Assembly (NCBI GenBank): GCA_964648365.1
Contig: CAZYLK010000005.1
Coordinates: forward strand, 6,316-70,315
DNA from: SURF-32 sp964648365
GTDB lineage: Bacteria; Planctomycetota; Phycisphaerae; UBA1845
DNA length: 64,000 bases
Direction: 5' to 3'
The notes beneath the pieces were generated by a model. It had not been told where the DNA came from and searched no databases. It saw nothing but the letters and a program-made list of their open reading frames with translations. Position numbers and translations under genes: made by a program. The first letter of the stretch is position 1, and each line of letters begins with the position of its first letter. Positions 8,628 through 17,004 of the stretch are shown here, piece by piece.

Positions 8628-9071
8628 ATGCACGGCGCTATGGAACATCCTTGTCTCGACCCGGCCCGCGGCCGTCTGCGCGAGTGGCGGCCCGGCGCCT
8701 GGCAGGTTTCATGGCTGGCGGCGGGCTGCGTGTTGCTGGTTACCGCAAGTGAGACTTTCGGAACGGACGCGGCGGTCCGGCCGCCGGAACCGGGCGGCGG
8801 ACCGGCTGCGGTGATGATCGACGCGGCCACCTGCGGCACAGGCGCGGCCGCCGCCGAGCGCGAGCCGCACTCGGTCGTACACGGGTCCGGCGACGCTAAG
8901 AGCGGGACCAGCCGTTCCGGAGCCTGGTCCTGCCATCAATGGAGCGCCGACGAGGGCGTCCACGGCGCGTCGAGAAGCCTGGCAACGCTGCGCAACGTGC
9001 GCGACGTACGACCGGCCGAGGCGGCGCTCGTCCCCGCCGACGGCGCCCGGGAACGCCCCCTGCCCGACTGA
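8628..9071 (+). CDS. Doubtful small secreted or membrane-anchored protein
   Basis: A 147-residue frame from ATG 8628 with a GA-rich upstream stretch. Residues 25-45 are hydrophobic (VSWLAAGCVLLVTASETFGT) and could act as a signal peptide. The rest is Ala/Gly/Arg-rich and looks unlike a folded domain. No family is recognised. It fills the otherwise empty 8440-9198 interval, for which I see no other content. Confidence 0.25.
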   Translation: MHGAMEHPCLDPARGRLREWRPGAWQVSWLAAGCVLLVTASETFGTDAAVRPPEPGGGPAAVMIDAATCGTGAAAAEREPHSVVHGSGDAKSGTSRSGAWSCHQWSADEGVHGASRSLATLRNVRDVRPAEAALVPADGARERPLPD

Positions 9072-9198
9072 CGCCTGCGCCGCCGCGGCGGGGCCGTGGT
9101 CGCCTGGTGAATCTTCGATACAGTCATTCGTTGAGTTCTTTTCTGTTGTTCCGGCGCCGCTCCGTTGACGTGGGCGCGGCGCATCATGTCGGGAGTGA

Positions 9199-10518
9199 AT
9201 GTCGGTGGTTATCTGGCTCTGGATCGGCTTTCTGGCGGTCATCTTCGTGCTGCTTGCGCTCGACCTGGGCGTGTTCAACCGTCGGGCGCACGCGATTTCG
9301 ATCAACGAAGCCGGCGTCTGGACGGCGATCTGGGTCGTCATGGCGCTGGTGTTCAACGTCTGCATCTACACGCTGTACGAACATCACGTCTTCGGCATCG
9401 GCAAGGTCATCGGCCACCCGGTCGGCGGCAGCGAGGCCGCGCTCGACTTTCTCACCGGATATCTGATCGAAAAATCGCTCAGCCTGGACAACATCTTCGT
9501 CATTGCACTGATCTTCACGTACTTTCACATTCCGGTGGCCTATCAGCATCGCGTGCTGTTCTGGGGCATCGTCGGCGCGGTGGTGTTCCGCGGGATCATG
9601 ATCCTGCTCGGCTCGGCGTTGATCAGCCGGTTCGAGTGGATCACGTACGTTTTCGGCGGCATCCTGATCGTCACGGCCATCAAGCTGCTGGTGACGCAGC
9701 ACGAGTCCGTCCAGCCGGACCGCAACATATTCGTCCGCCTGGCGCGGCGGATGTACCCCGTTTCGCCGCACATGGACGGCCCGCGTTTCTTCACCCAGCT
9801 CAACGGCGCCCGGGCCGTCACGCCGGTCTTTATTGCGATGCTCGTGGTAGAAAGCTCGGACATCATGTTCGCCGTCGACTCGATCCCCGCGATCTTCGCC
9901 ATCACGCACGACCCGTTCATCGTCTTCACGTCGAACATCTTCGCCATTCTCGGCCTGCGCTCGCTCTATTTCGTCCTGGCCGGCGTGCTCGACCGCTTTC
10001 GTTACATGAAGTACAGCCTGGTCGTGCTGCTGGCGTTTATCGGCGTGAAGATGCTGATCGCCGAGTTCTACCACATCCCCACGCTCATCTCGCTCGGCGC
10101 GATCTGCTTGATCCTCGCTGCCGGCGTGGTCGCGTCGCTGCTGCGCCGCCCGGATGCGTCAGATTCGGCCCAGCCGGCCGCGCAGCACGCCGGCGCCGGA
10201 CACGAACCCGCGGCCGCACCGCGCGCAAGCGCACCACGTGCAAGTGCGCTGCACGCAGAGGCGCCGCCCGCTACCGCAGGACATGCCGCTTCAACACCCG
10301 GCGGTGCGCCGGCGCGCGGCGAGTTGCGGCGCATCTTTTTCGTTCTGCTGGCCGCCACGCTGCTGCTCGTGCTGCTGGCGTCGATCCTGCTGCCTGCTCC
10401 GGACACGATCCTGCTGCCGTGCGGTGTTGCGCTGCTGGCGGCCGAGTGGTGGTGGCTGCGGACGACCGTGAAGCCGGCCGCAGCGATGAACCGGCATCAG
10501 CCGTGGGTCGGCGCATGA
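9199..10518 (+). CDS. TerC family integral membrane protein (Alx-like)
   Basis: 439 residues. The first 315 residues contain eight to nine hydrophobic segments with the TerC/Alx signatures LTGYLIEKSLSLDNIFV, VVESSDIMFAVDSIPAIFAI and GLRSLYFVLAG. Acidic residues in the membrane (EKSLSLDN, ESSDIMFAVDS) match those proposed to bind metal. Family members are tied to manganese export or tellurite resistance. The C-terminal 120 residues are an unusual add-on: an Ala/Pro/His-rich linker, then two further hydrophobic stretches. SD GGGAG lies before ATG 9199. No yybP-ykoY-like leader was recognised. Confidence 0.9.
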   Translation: MSVVIWLWIGFLAVIFVLLALDLGVFNRRAHAISINEAGVWTAIWVVMALVFNVCIYTLYEHHVFGIGKVIGHPVGGSEAALDFLTGYLIEKSLSLDNIFVIALIFTYFHIPVAYQHRVLFWGIVGAVVFRGIMILLGSALISRFEWITYVFGGILIVTAIKLLVTQHESVQPDRNIFVRLARRMYPVSPHMDGPRFFTQLNGARAVTPVFIAMLVVESSDIMFAVDSIPAIFAITHDPFIVFTSNIFAILGLRSLYFVLAGVLDRFRYMKYSLVVLLAFIGVKMLIAEFYHIPTLISLGAICLILAAGVVASLLRRPDASDSAQPAAQHAGAGHEPAAAPRASAPRASALHAEAPPATAGHAASTPGGAPARGELRRIFFVLLAATLLLVLLASILLPAPDTILLPCGVALLAAEWWWLRTTVKPAAAMNRHQPWVGA

Positions 10519-10741
10519 CAGAAGTTGCGGGGTTCGCACGCCCGGGACGCCAATCCGGAAATGATGTATGTCCGGACCGGCCGGATCCTGAGATCGCCAG
10601 GCTCCAGCATGGCCGAATGGGGCACGACGGCCTGTCGCGTCATGGCGTCGGCGTTGTTTGGCAGGCTACGTCGAACGACTATGATGGACGCCCACGGCGG
10701 CCCGGAAGCGCCGCCGCCCGGTTCACGGAGCACCACCGCCC

Positions 10742-11413
10742 ATGCCCGAAGATGGCTCCATCATCCCGTCCGAGCAGGACATCGACAAAGCCCGCGACAC
10801 CGTCAGCGGTGCTGCCGAGATCGGCAAACAACTCGCCGAGGAGGCCGACTGGACGGCGATATTCCAGTCGTGGGAGTTCAAGGCACTCATTGCGCTGGCC
10901 ACCGTGCTGCTGCTCTTCTGGGGATACCGCAGGATTCGCCGGATCGTCCGCAAGGTCCGCGGGCCGAAGATTCACCCGCTGTTGCAAAAGTACTCCGGCC
11001 AGCCCGACGCGAAGGACGAGAAGCTGGCGGTCGCGCGACGGCAGCAGGCGGAGAAGATCATCGCCACCTCCAGTTCCGGCGCGATCGTCGGCTATGAACT
11101 GGTCGAACAGATCGAAGCGGTCTACGTGGACGGGTTCAAGCGGCCGGAAGAGGCCATCGAGGGGCTCAAAGCCGCGGCCGCGATGAAAGGCGCCAACGCC
11201 GTCGTCAGCGTTCACCAGGAGCGCAACTCCGCCGGCCGATGCAGCGCCCACGGCGACGCCGTCGTCGTCCGCCGACCGGGCGCGGCCGCGGCCGACAAAC
11301 GTGTGAGCCGGCCCGCCGCCCACGACTCCGCAGAACCCCGCGCCGCCCAACGCCCTCACGTCACCGCCGACGACGCGATCACACCCTCCACGGGCGACGA
11401 CGCCGAGGCGTAG
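10742..11413 (+). CDS. Membrane-anchored YbjQ-like (heavy-metal-binding domain) protein
   Basis: 223 residues. One membrane helix sits at about residues 45-62 (FKALIALATVLLLFWGY). A YbjQ/DUF74-like domain follows at 100-178, with AEKIIATSSSGAIVGYELV ... AAAMKGANAVVSVHQERN ... GDAVVV, close to the usual GAnAVvgv core. The last ~45 residues are disordered. The final 17 codons (TADDAITPSTGDDAEA) are encoded by the direct repeat shared with the 3' end of thiG, so this tail may have been created by the repeat copy. The biochemical role of this domain is not settled. Confidence 0.65.
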   Translation: MPEDGSIIPSEQDIDKARDTVSGAAEIGKQLAEEADWTAIFQSWEFKALIALATVLLLFWGYRRIRRIVRKVRGPKIHPLLQKYSGQPDAKDEKLAVARRQQAEKIIATSSSGAIVGYELVEQIEAVYVDGFKRPEEAIEGLKAAAAMKGANAVVSVHQERNSAGRCSAHGDAVVVRRPGAAAADKRVSRPAAHDSAEPRAAQRPHVTADDAITPSTGDDAEA

Positions 11414-11424
11414 CGCGTGCGGGG
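11364..11424. repeat. Left direct repeat: copy of the thiG 3' end
   Basis: 61 bases that match 13948-14008 with one mismatch (first 53 identical), in the same orientation. The right copy is the coding 3' end of thiG; this left copy is a displaced fragment of it. The pair encloses the ParA-like/AlbA module. Confidence 0.85.
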
Positions 11425-11460
11425 CTTGCGCGCGGATCGGAGCACCACCCAGGCGCGCGC

Positions 11461-12465
11461 CTACGGCCGCCCTTCCGGATCGTCCACCAACGAGAGGATG
11501 CGTGCGGCGAGGCCTCGGAACTGGCGATCGCAGTCGTAGACGGCGGCGGCATGTCCCCCGATCGCTCCATCCGCGGCGGTAAGACGGAACATCGGCTTGC
11601 GCGCCTCCCGCGCCATCAGCATGAGGCTCTTGAAGTGCTTCAGCATGGCCAGTCTGTTCGGGTCTGTTTCAGTCGCACTCGATGGCGGCTCGATGTCGAG
11701 CACGGCTCGGGCGTACACGTCGGGAATGCGTTTCGCCCACTTCAGCGACGCCTGCATCGAGTGATTCTCGCGTACGGAAGGATTGAGAAAGACGTAGCCG
11801 AGCGGCCGCATGGCGCCGGGCGGCAGCGACCATTCCGGTGCGACCCTTGCGCCCCGGCGCTGCTGCCAGCCTGCTCCCCAGCCGCGTAGCGCCGTGCCCA
11901 GGTGGTGAAGGCCGTGGACCGAAAACAGATCGGCCCCCAGCGGGATCACGAGGCAGTCTGCTGCGATAAGGGCCGATCTGTTCAACGCACCCGTGTTGGG
12001 ACCGACGTCGATGAGCGTCACTTCCGCCCTGCAGCCGGCAGCGGCCTGCTCGATCACACGACGAAAGGCCGTCAACGCACAGAATGCCCCGCCGGCGACA
12101 TCTGCCTTCTCGTGCAGGCACTCGTTCCACGCTTCCGACAGTCTGTCTTCGAACCTGCTCAGGCGCAGGTCGCCCGCGATCAGGGACAACCCCTCCGTGA
12201 TCTCCACCGGCTCCGGTTCCGCGATGTCGCCGCGGCCTTCGATCAGCGGCTCGACGCATCCCAGAATGGTCCCGGCGTTACTCTGCCCGGACCAGACTGT
12301 TTCGATTTCCGACTCATTGAGGAAGCTGCTGGTCAGGTTCGACTGCGGATCGAGGTCCACCGCCAGCACTCTGCGACCCAGCTCGTGAAACATCCACGCG
12401 AGGTGGTACGTCACAAGCGTGGCGCCGGCGGCGGCGGTGCTGTTGAAGAGGGCAATCGAAGTCAT
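11461..12465 (-). CDS. ParA/Soj-like protein with degenerate P-loop
   Basis: 334 residues with the overall ParA/MinD plan: N-terminal strand ALFN, then LAWMFHELGRRVLAVDLDPQSNLTSSFL (the DxDPQ motif is intact) and VTLIDVGPNTGALNRSAL (Walker B-like). The usual deviant Walker A KGGVGKTT is replaced by TAAAGATL, so both the signature Lys and the phosphate-binding Lys are missing. It may bind but not hydrolyse ATP, or serve as a scaffold. Its start overlaps the upstream AlbA_2/HATPase gene by ATGA, so the two are translationally coupled. Partition of a plasmid seems unlikely because there is no ParB or replicon gene. Confidence 0.8.
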   Translation of the reverse strand: MTSIALFNSTAAAGATLVTYHLAWMFHELGRRVLAVDLDPQSNLTSSFLNESEIETVWSGQSNAGTILGCVEPLIEGRGDIAEPEPVEITEGLSLIAGDLRLSRFEDRLSEAWNECLHEKADVAGGAFCALTAFRRVIEQAAAGCRAEVTLIDVGPNTGALNRSALIAADCLVIPLGADLFSVHGLHHLGTALRGWGAGWQQRRGARVAPEWSLPPGAMRPLGYVFLNPSVRENHSMQASLKWAKRIPDVYARAVLDIEPPSSATETDPNRLAMLKHFKSLMLMAREARKPMFRLTAADGAIGGHAAAVYDCDRQFRGLAARILSLVDDPEGRP

Positions 12466-13649
12466 GCGCGCCTCCGGACGATCATGGTGAGGCGATTCGC
12501 GCCGAAGGAATACTCGAGCGGCGGACTCTGGTTGCGCTCCAGGTGGTGCTGCGCCAATGCGATGCCGCGGCCAAAACGGTTCGCAAAGCCGAGGATCTTG
12601 GCGGCCTCCGCCAGGACGGGGTTGCGATATGACGTCACGTGCGGGAATTCGTCTCGGGTAAGGTCGCCGTAAAGACCGCCGGGGCTCTGTATCTCAATCC
12701 GGTCGGCGTAGTGGTTCACGGCAACAGGTGTCGCCGATCCGTCGTAGTTGCGATGGATCACCGCGTTGATCAAAAGCTCATGCAGCGCAACCGGTGGATA
12801 CGCCGCGAGTGCCGCGTCGCTCAGGTCGGGCTGGCGGACCGGATGGGCGCCTGCAAGCTCCGTAGCCAGTCGGTCAAGGCTTGCCATGCCGCCGAGAAGG
12901 TCGCCCGTAATCCTGCGCTCGCTGAGTACGGTCGCAGCCTGGGAATGCCCGTCGTACCGCACGAATTGGACATACGCGGCCGGGAAGTGTGCCAGCGGGT
13001 CTTTGCCGAACAGCAGCACCGCCGCGTTCGTCGGCGCATTCAGGCGCGGGTGGTAGAGCCGCAGCGAGGCGAGTTGCTCCTCGGGCGTCCGGTTGTTCTC
13101 ATCGAGCACGTCGCGCGACACGGCGCGCGGCAGGTAGTTGAGCGTAAACAGGTCCAGCGCCAGGTCGTCAATACTCGCTTCGCGGCAGGCCTGCATGTCC
13201 CAGGTCCGGGCCCGGTCGACGCGCCGCTCGTCAAGCCGCCGCTCCTGTTCCGCGGTCGCCCGATCTTCCGACGGCCCGGTCCGGATCCACACCGTCTGCT
13301 TGTAGCGGACCGGCGGCATGGTGGAGGGCCGCACCTCGACGACGGCGATCTCCGCGCCGGAATGCGCCGCCTTGAAGACGTGCATGTCGGGGATGGGGAT
13401 GATGTTGCCGCTGCCGCGGTAGCCGCGTAAGCGCTCCAGCAGGCGCTCATCGATGGTCGCGCCGGTGGCATGGCCCTTGTTGTCGACGCCGATGATCAGG
13501 TACCCGGGCATGCCAGAGCCAGGCATGTCATTCGCAAAAGCACAGATCGCCTTGCAGAACTTGTCCGTGTCGGTCAGCGACTCGGTCCGCTCGACGCGAA
13601 ACGACTCGATGTCCGACAGCAGCGTCGCGATGTCTGCCTGCTGATCCAT
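12462..13649 (-). CDS. AlbA_2 (Schlafen-type) DNA-binding and HATPase_c_4 protein
   Basis: 395 residues. The N-terminal 120 residues show the AlbA_2/Schlafen pattern (RVERTES ... KAICAFANDMPGSG ... YLIIGVDNKGHATG). The C-terminal half has the HATPase_c_4 pattern ALHELLINAVIHRNYDG ... DRIEIQSPGGLYG and a final winged-helix-like end. Proteins of this build are annotated as ATP-dependent regulators or helicase-related, and recur in accessory regions. It overlaps the ParA-like gene by four bases and is the first gene of that pair. Role unknown; a defence role is only inferred. Confidence 0.85.
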   Translation of the reverse strand: MDQQADIATLLSDIESFRVERTESLTDTDKFCKAICAFANDMPGSGMPGYLIIGVDNKGHATGATIDERLLERLRGYRGSGNIIPIPDMHVFKAAHSGAEIAVVEVRPSTMPPVRYKQTVWIRTGPSEDRATAEQERRLDERRVDRARTWDMQACREASIDDLALDLFTLNYLPRAVSRDVLDENNRTPEEQLASLRLYHPRLNAPTNAAVLLFGKDPLAHFPAAYVQFVRYDGHSQAATVLSERRITGDLLGGMASLDRLATELAGAHPVRQPDLSDAALAAYPPVALHELLINAVIHRNYDGSATPVAVNHYADRIEIQSPGGLYGDLTRDEFPHVTSYRNPVLAEAAKILGFANRFGRGIALAQHHLERNQSPPLEYSFGANRLTMIVRRRA

Positions 13650-13939
13650 CCGAATCCCGATTCTCAGCCTTTGCGATGCGGTCGGTCAAGCGGTCACAGG
13701 ACTGACGCGGCCATCGGGGTGCGTGACTCAATCGGCGGAGCTACCGAGCCTTGGGCGGCGCGCGTGGCACGGGCATCTTGCCCGTGATTCCGACTCCGCA
13801 ATTGGCTCGCCTGCACGGAACCGATTCACGACAGAGGCAGGGGCCTGCGACCCTCCGAATCACGGCCTGGAAGGCCGTGCCACGTTCGAGCGTGCCCGCC
13901 GGAACTGTCACGCACGCCGGCCACCGGAGCACTGCCCGG
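13650..13939. other. Intergenic region with R1 repeat units
   Basis: No gene seen. Two R1-type palindromes are present: 13762-13791 (GTGGCACGGGCA-tct-TGCCCGTG) and 13859-13883 (CACGGCC-tggaa-GGCCGTGCCAC). The latter is the reverse complement of the unit at 6782. Confidence 0.6.
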
Positions 13940-14773
13940 TCACCCTGCCGCCGACGACGCGATCACACCCTCCACGGGCGACGACGCCGAGGCGTAGCGC
14001 TTGCGGGGGATCCGCCCCGACCGAAACGCCAGACGACCCGCGATGCAGGCGTGGGCCATGGCTTCGGCCATGCGCACCGGCTCTTTCGCGCTCGCGATGC
14101 CTGTGTTAAGCAGCACGCCGTCGGCGCCGAGTTCCATCGCGACCGTGACGTCCGACGCGGTGCCGACGCCGGCATCGACGATCACCGGATAGTCCGGGTC
14201 GTCGGCCTTCAGATACTCCAGGCAGATGCGGATGTTGTTGGGATTCAGGATGCCCAGCCCGCTGCCGATGGGCGCCCCGGCCGGCATGACGCTCGTCGCC
14301 CCGGCTTCCTTGAGCTTCGATGCCAGGATCGGATCGTCGTTGGTGTACACCAGTACCTCGAAGCCGTCGTCCACCAGCGTGCGCGTCGCTTCCAGCGTGC
14401 CGATCGGATCGGGCAGCAGCGTCCTGGTATCCGCGAGCACTTCGAGCTTGACCCACGCCGCGCCCGGATTGCCGATGCCCTCCAGCAGATCGCGGCTGAG
14501 CCGTGCGGAACGCACGGCGTCCTTCGCGGTGAAGCACCCGGCCGTGTTCGGCAGCACGGTGTAGCGCTTCAGGTCGAGGTGGTCGAGGATGCTGCCCGCC
14601 TTGGCCTTGCCGCCGTCGGTCAGCACGTCGCGACGCACCGCCACCGTCACCACCTCACACTGCGACGCGGCCAGCGCGGCCTCCATTTCCTCGAACGTCT
14701 CGTATTTACCTGTCCCGACGAACAGCCGCGACGAAAACTCGAACGATCCCACGCGGTACCGATCCGCGTCCAT
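13940..14773 (-). CDS. thiG: Thiazole synthase
   Basis: 277 residues. ThiG condenses deoxyxylulose phosphate, dehydroglycine and the ThiS thiocarboxylate to form the thiamine thiazole. Visible family stretches are SRLFVGTGKY near the start, the Schiff-base Lys in AAWVKLEVL, MPAGAPIGSGLG, and DAGVGTASDVTVAMELGADGVLLNTGIA. ATG 14773 is chosen because it overlaps the ThiS stop by one base and begins just before the family's usual N-terminus. The C-terminus (KRYASASSPVEGVIASSAAG) carries the right copy of the 61-base direct repeat. No other thi genes are in the window. Confidence 0.95.
   Translation of the reverse strand: MDADRYRVGSFEFSSRLFVGTGKYETFEEMEAALAASQCEVVTVAVRRDVLTDGGKAKAGSILDHLDLKRYTVLPNTAGCFTAKDAVRSARLSRDLLEGIGNPGAAWVKLEVLADTRTLLPDPIGTLEATRTLVDDGFEVLVYTNDDPILASKLKEAGATSVMPAGAPIGSGLGILNPNNIRICLEYLKADDPDYPVIVDAGVGTASDVTVAMELGADGVLLNTGIASAKEPVRMAEAMAHACIAGRLAFRSGRIPRKRYASASSPVEGVIASSAAG
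13948..14008. repeat. Right direct repeat at the 3' end of thiG
   Basis: Matches 11364-11424 in the same orientation with one mismatch. It encodes the last ~20 residues of ThiG, as a site-specific integration target at a gene end would. Confidence 0.85.
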
Positions 14774-14994
14774 CAGCCACCTCCCACGAACGTCACGATC
14801 TCGATCCGGTCCCCGGCCGCGACCGGCGTCTGGTGAAACTGCCGCCGCGGCACCAGCCGCTCGTTGATCTCCACGGCCACCCGCACCGGATGCAGCTCGA
14901 GTTCGCTCAGCAGGTCGGCCACCGTCCGCCCGGCCGCCAACGACCGGGTCTGACCGTTCACCCACACTTCAATCGCGTTCGTCGAGTTCTGCAC
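14773..14994 (-). CDS. thiS: Sulfur carrier protein ThiS
   Basis: 73 residues from GTG 14994. It has the ubiquitin-like fold pattern VWVNGQTRSL ... TVADLLSELELHPVRVAVEINERLVPRRQF and the obligatory C-terminal diglycine (VTFVGGG), whose last Gly becomes the thiocarboxylate that feeds ThiG. Its TGA overlaps the ThiG ATG by one base (TGATG). The GTG start gives the family's normal length; ATG 15024 would add 10 residues. A TATAAT box ends about 10 bases before the GTG, so the transcript may have almost no leader. Confidence 0.88.
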   Translation of the reverse strand: MQNSTNAIEVWVNGQTRSLAAGRTVADLLSELELHPVRVAVEINERLVPRRQFHQTPVAAGDRIEIVTFVGGG

Positions 14995-15152
14995 AAGCGC
15001 GATTATAGAGCCACACGCAACGTCCATCCACGACCGGACGTCCCCCTGCGTCCCGTCGGGCGCCTGCGACGATCGACAAGCCCCTCCTGGCGGGCCGCGT
15101 CGATCGTTATCGGTGCCCGCGGGACGGGCACGGTATCGTACGCTTTCAGACC

Positions 15153-16319
15153 ATGCGTGTGTTTCGCGGGAAAGCTCACCGGCGTGGTCGCGTGACCGCG
15201 CCACCCGTCCGCCCGTCGGCACGGCGGCTGCGGCCGGGGTTCACCCTCATCGAGCTGACCGCGTCCATGCTGGTTGCGGGGGTCTGCATCGGCGCCACGG
15301 TCGCGGCCATCAACGTCGTCACCACCGGCGGCGCCCTCCTCACCCGGCGCAGCGAAGCGCAGTCGGCCGTCGGCATCGGCGTCAACCGCTTGATATCGGA
15401 GCTGAGCCTGGCCTCGACGCTGGTGGACATCTCGAAGACCAAGATCGCCTTCACGCATCCGGACCTGACCGGCGACGATGTCGACGACCTGATCACCTAC
15501 GTCTGGTCCGGCACGGCCGGCGACCCGGTGACGCGCGAACTCAACACCGACGGCGCCGCCGCCGTGATCGCGGGCGTGGCCGAGTTCAACCTCGGCGTCG
15601 ACGTGTCCAACGTGACCGAGGAGACGAAACCCGATACGACGCCGGAACTCCTCGTCGCCTCGCACGACATCTACGCCGGCATCTACCTCACAGACCCCAA
15701 GCCCGTGTCCAATGCGGAACACGTTGCCGAGTACTTCGTCCCCAGCTACGCCAATGCCACCGCGTGCAGGATCACGCGCGTGCTGATCAGCATGGCCAAG
15801 AACGGCGCCCGCGACCGGCAGTTGACCCTGTCTGTCGAGCGCCCGCGCAGCGGCACGTACAACCCGTCCGGAACGCCGCTGGGCTTCGTGAACTTCGACG
15901 AGGCCGACCTGGCCGACTCGTTTTCGTGGCAACAGTTCGCCTTGTCCGGCGTCGAGGTTCCCGTGGGGCAGGGGTGTTTGATCGTCCTGCGCGGCACCGG
16001 TTCCTCCGCGGCCCTCGTCGAGACCCATCTGTTGTCGCTGGGCATCGCGGACGGCATGACGCTTCGATACTCATCCAACGGTGGCAATACGTGGTCGCCC
16101 GCAGTGCTGAATATTTCGGACATGCGCTTTTATGTTTTCGGCGAATTCGTTCTGAACACCAGCAGTGGAACGGGAAATCTCGGAACCGGGACGCTGGAGA
16201 CGGTTCATCTTCGCGTCAAGACGAACGGCGACGATCCGGTCATTGTGAACACCGCGGCCCGTTGCATGAACCGCCCGAGCCTCGCCGGGCTGCCCATGAC
16301 GTCCATCCCGACGCGGTAG
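15153..16319 (+). CDS. Pseudopilin with PilW-like N-terminus
   Basis: 388 residues. A type IV pilin-type leader of 29 residues ends in RLRPG|FTLIELTASMLVAG, with Gly at -1 and Glu at +5, followed by a hydrophobic helix. The large C-terminal region is beta-rich and contains a jelly-roll-like stretch (WQQFALSGVEVPVGQGCLIVL). It is the first of four adjacent genes on one strand for minor pilin or type II secretion pseudopilin components. The size fits a GspJ/PilW-type minor subunit. No prepilin peptidase or secretion ATPase lies in the window. Confidence 0.8.
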   Translation: MRVFRGKAHRRGRVTAPPVRPSARRLRPGFTLIELTASMLVAGVCIGATVAAINVVTTGGALLTRRSEAQSAVGIGVNRLISELSLASTLVDISKTKIAFTHPDLTGDDVDDLITYVWSGTAGDPVTRELNTDGAAAVIAGVAEFNLGVDVSNVTEETKPDTTPELLVASHDIYAGIYLTDPKPVSNAEHVAEYFVPSYANATACRITRVLISMAKNGARDRQLTLSVERPRSGTYNPSGTPLGFVNFDEADLADSFSWQQFALSGVEVPVGQGCLIVLRGTGSSAALVETHLLSLGIADGMTLRYSSNGGNTWSPAVLNISDMRFYVFGEFVLNTSSGTGNLGTGTLETVHLRVKTNGDDPVIVNTAARCMNRPSLAGLPMTSIPTR

Positions 16320-16410
16320 CAAGCGTGGAGTCATGCAGTCAGGCAATCAGCGAAGAGAAGAACGAAACACGGATAACGGCTGAACAGTGACGAGGACGCA
16401 GAAACATCCG

Positions 16411-17004
16411 ATGGCCACGCGACTGCAACGGGCTGCGCGCCGCATCGGGAGCCACGCGCCGGCGCGGCCGCTTCCTTACGGGCGCGGTTCGGACGGGCGC
16501 GGTTCGGACGCGCGGGCGCGGCGGCGGCGGGGCTTCAGCTACGTCGAGGCCGTGCTCTCGACCCTGATCCTCGGCGGCGGCATCGCCACCGGGTTGCAGC
16601 TCTACGGCACCTTCGCCCGCGGCGCGTCCGTAAGCGTCGAAGGCATGGTCGCGCAGCAACTCGCGTCGGACCTGCTCGCCGAAATCGTCGCGAAGGACTT
16701 TGAAGGATCGGTCTTCGGACCCGCCGCGTCGGAAACAACGCGACGGGACTTCAACGACGTGGACGACTATGACACCTGGACCGAGTCGCCACCGGAAGAT
16801 CTGGACGGCAATCCGCTCGACGCCGTCGCCTACGCGGGTTACGAACGGCTGGTACGCGTGATCAACGTCGACCAGACGGACCTCAAGACGGTCGCCGCGG
16901 ACAACAGCACGGCCGCCAAGGCCATCATTGTCATCGTCAGCCGGCACGGCAAGGAGCGCGTCCGGCTGACCGCGATCAGGACGCGCCACGATGGGTATGA
17001 CTAA
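16411..17004 (+). CDS. Pseudopilin with PilV/GspI-like N-terminus
   Basis: About 197 residues from ATG 16411 (GTG 16387 is the alternative). The processing site is RRRRG|FSYVEAVLSTLILGGG with Glu at +5. The leader is unusually long, because its first 30 codons cross an R3 repeat (PLPYGRGSDGRGSD). The mature part is short (about 155 residues) with an acidic middle and a strand-rich end. It overlaps the next gene by 14 bases. Either a long leader is tolerated or translation starts inside the repeat at a codon I cannot identify. Confidence 0.75.
   Translation: MATRLQRAARRIGSHAPARPLPYGRGSDGRGSDARARRRRGFSYVEAVLSTLILGGGIATGLQLYGTFARGASVSVEGMVAQQLASDLLAEIVAKDFEGSVFGPAASETTRRDFNDVDDYDTWTESPPEDLDGNPLDAVAYAGYERLVRVINVDQTDLKTVAADNSTAAKAIIVIVSRHGKERVRLTAIRTRHDGYD

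Noticed and set aside
9072..9198. yybP-ykoY (manganese) riboswitch ahead of the TerC gene
   Set aside because: Such leaders are known before some TerC/Alx genes, but the 127 bases here show none of the conserved core, only a GC-rich hairpin.
9165..11186. 673-codon plus-strand frame overlapping terC and the YbjQ-like gene
   Set aside because: It is a frame shadow with Arg/Pro-rich sequence; both real genes are in another frame.
11461..12465. Plasmid or chromosome partition ParA
   Set aside because: No ParB partner or parS-like repeats nearby, and the P-loop is degenerate.
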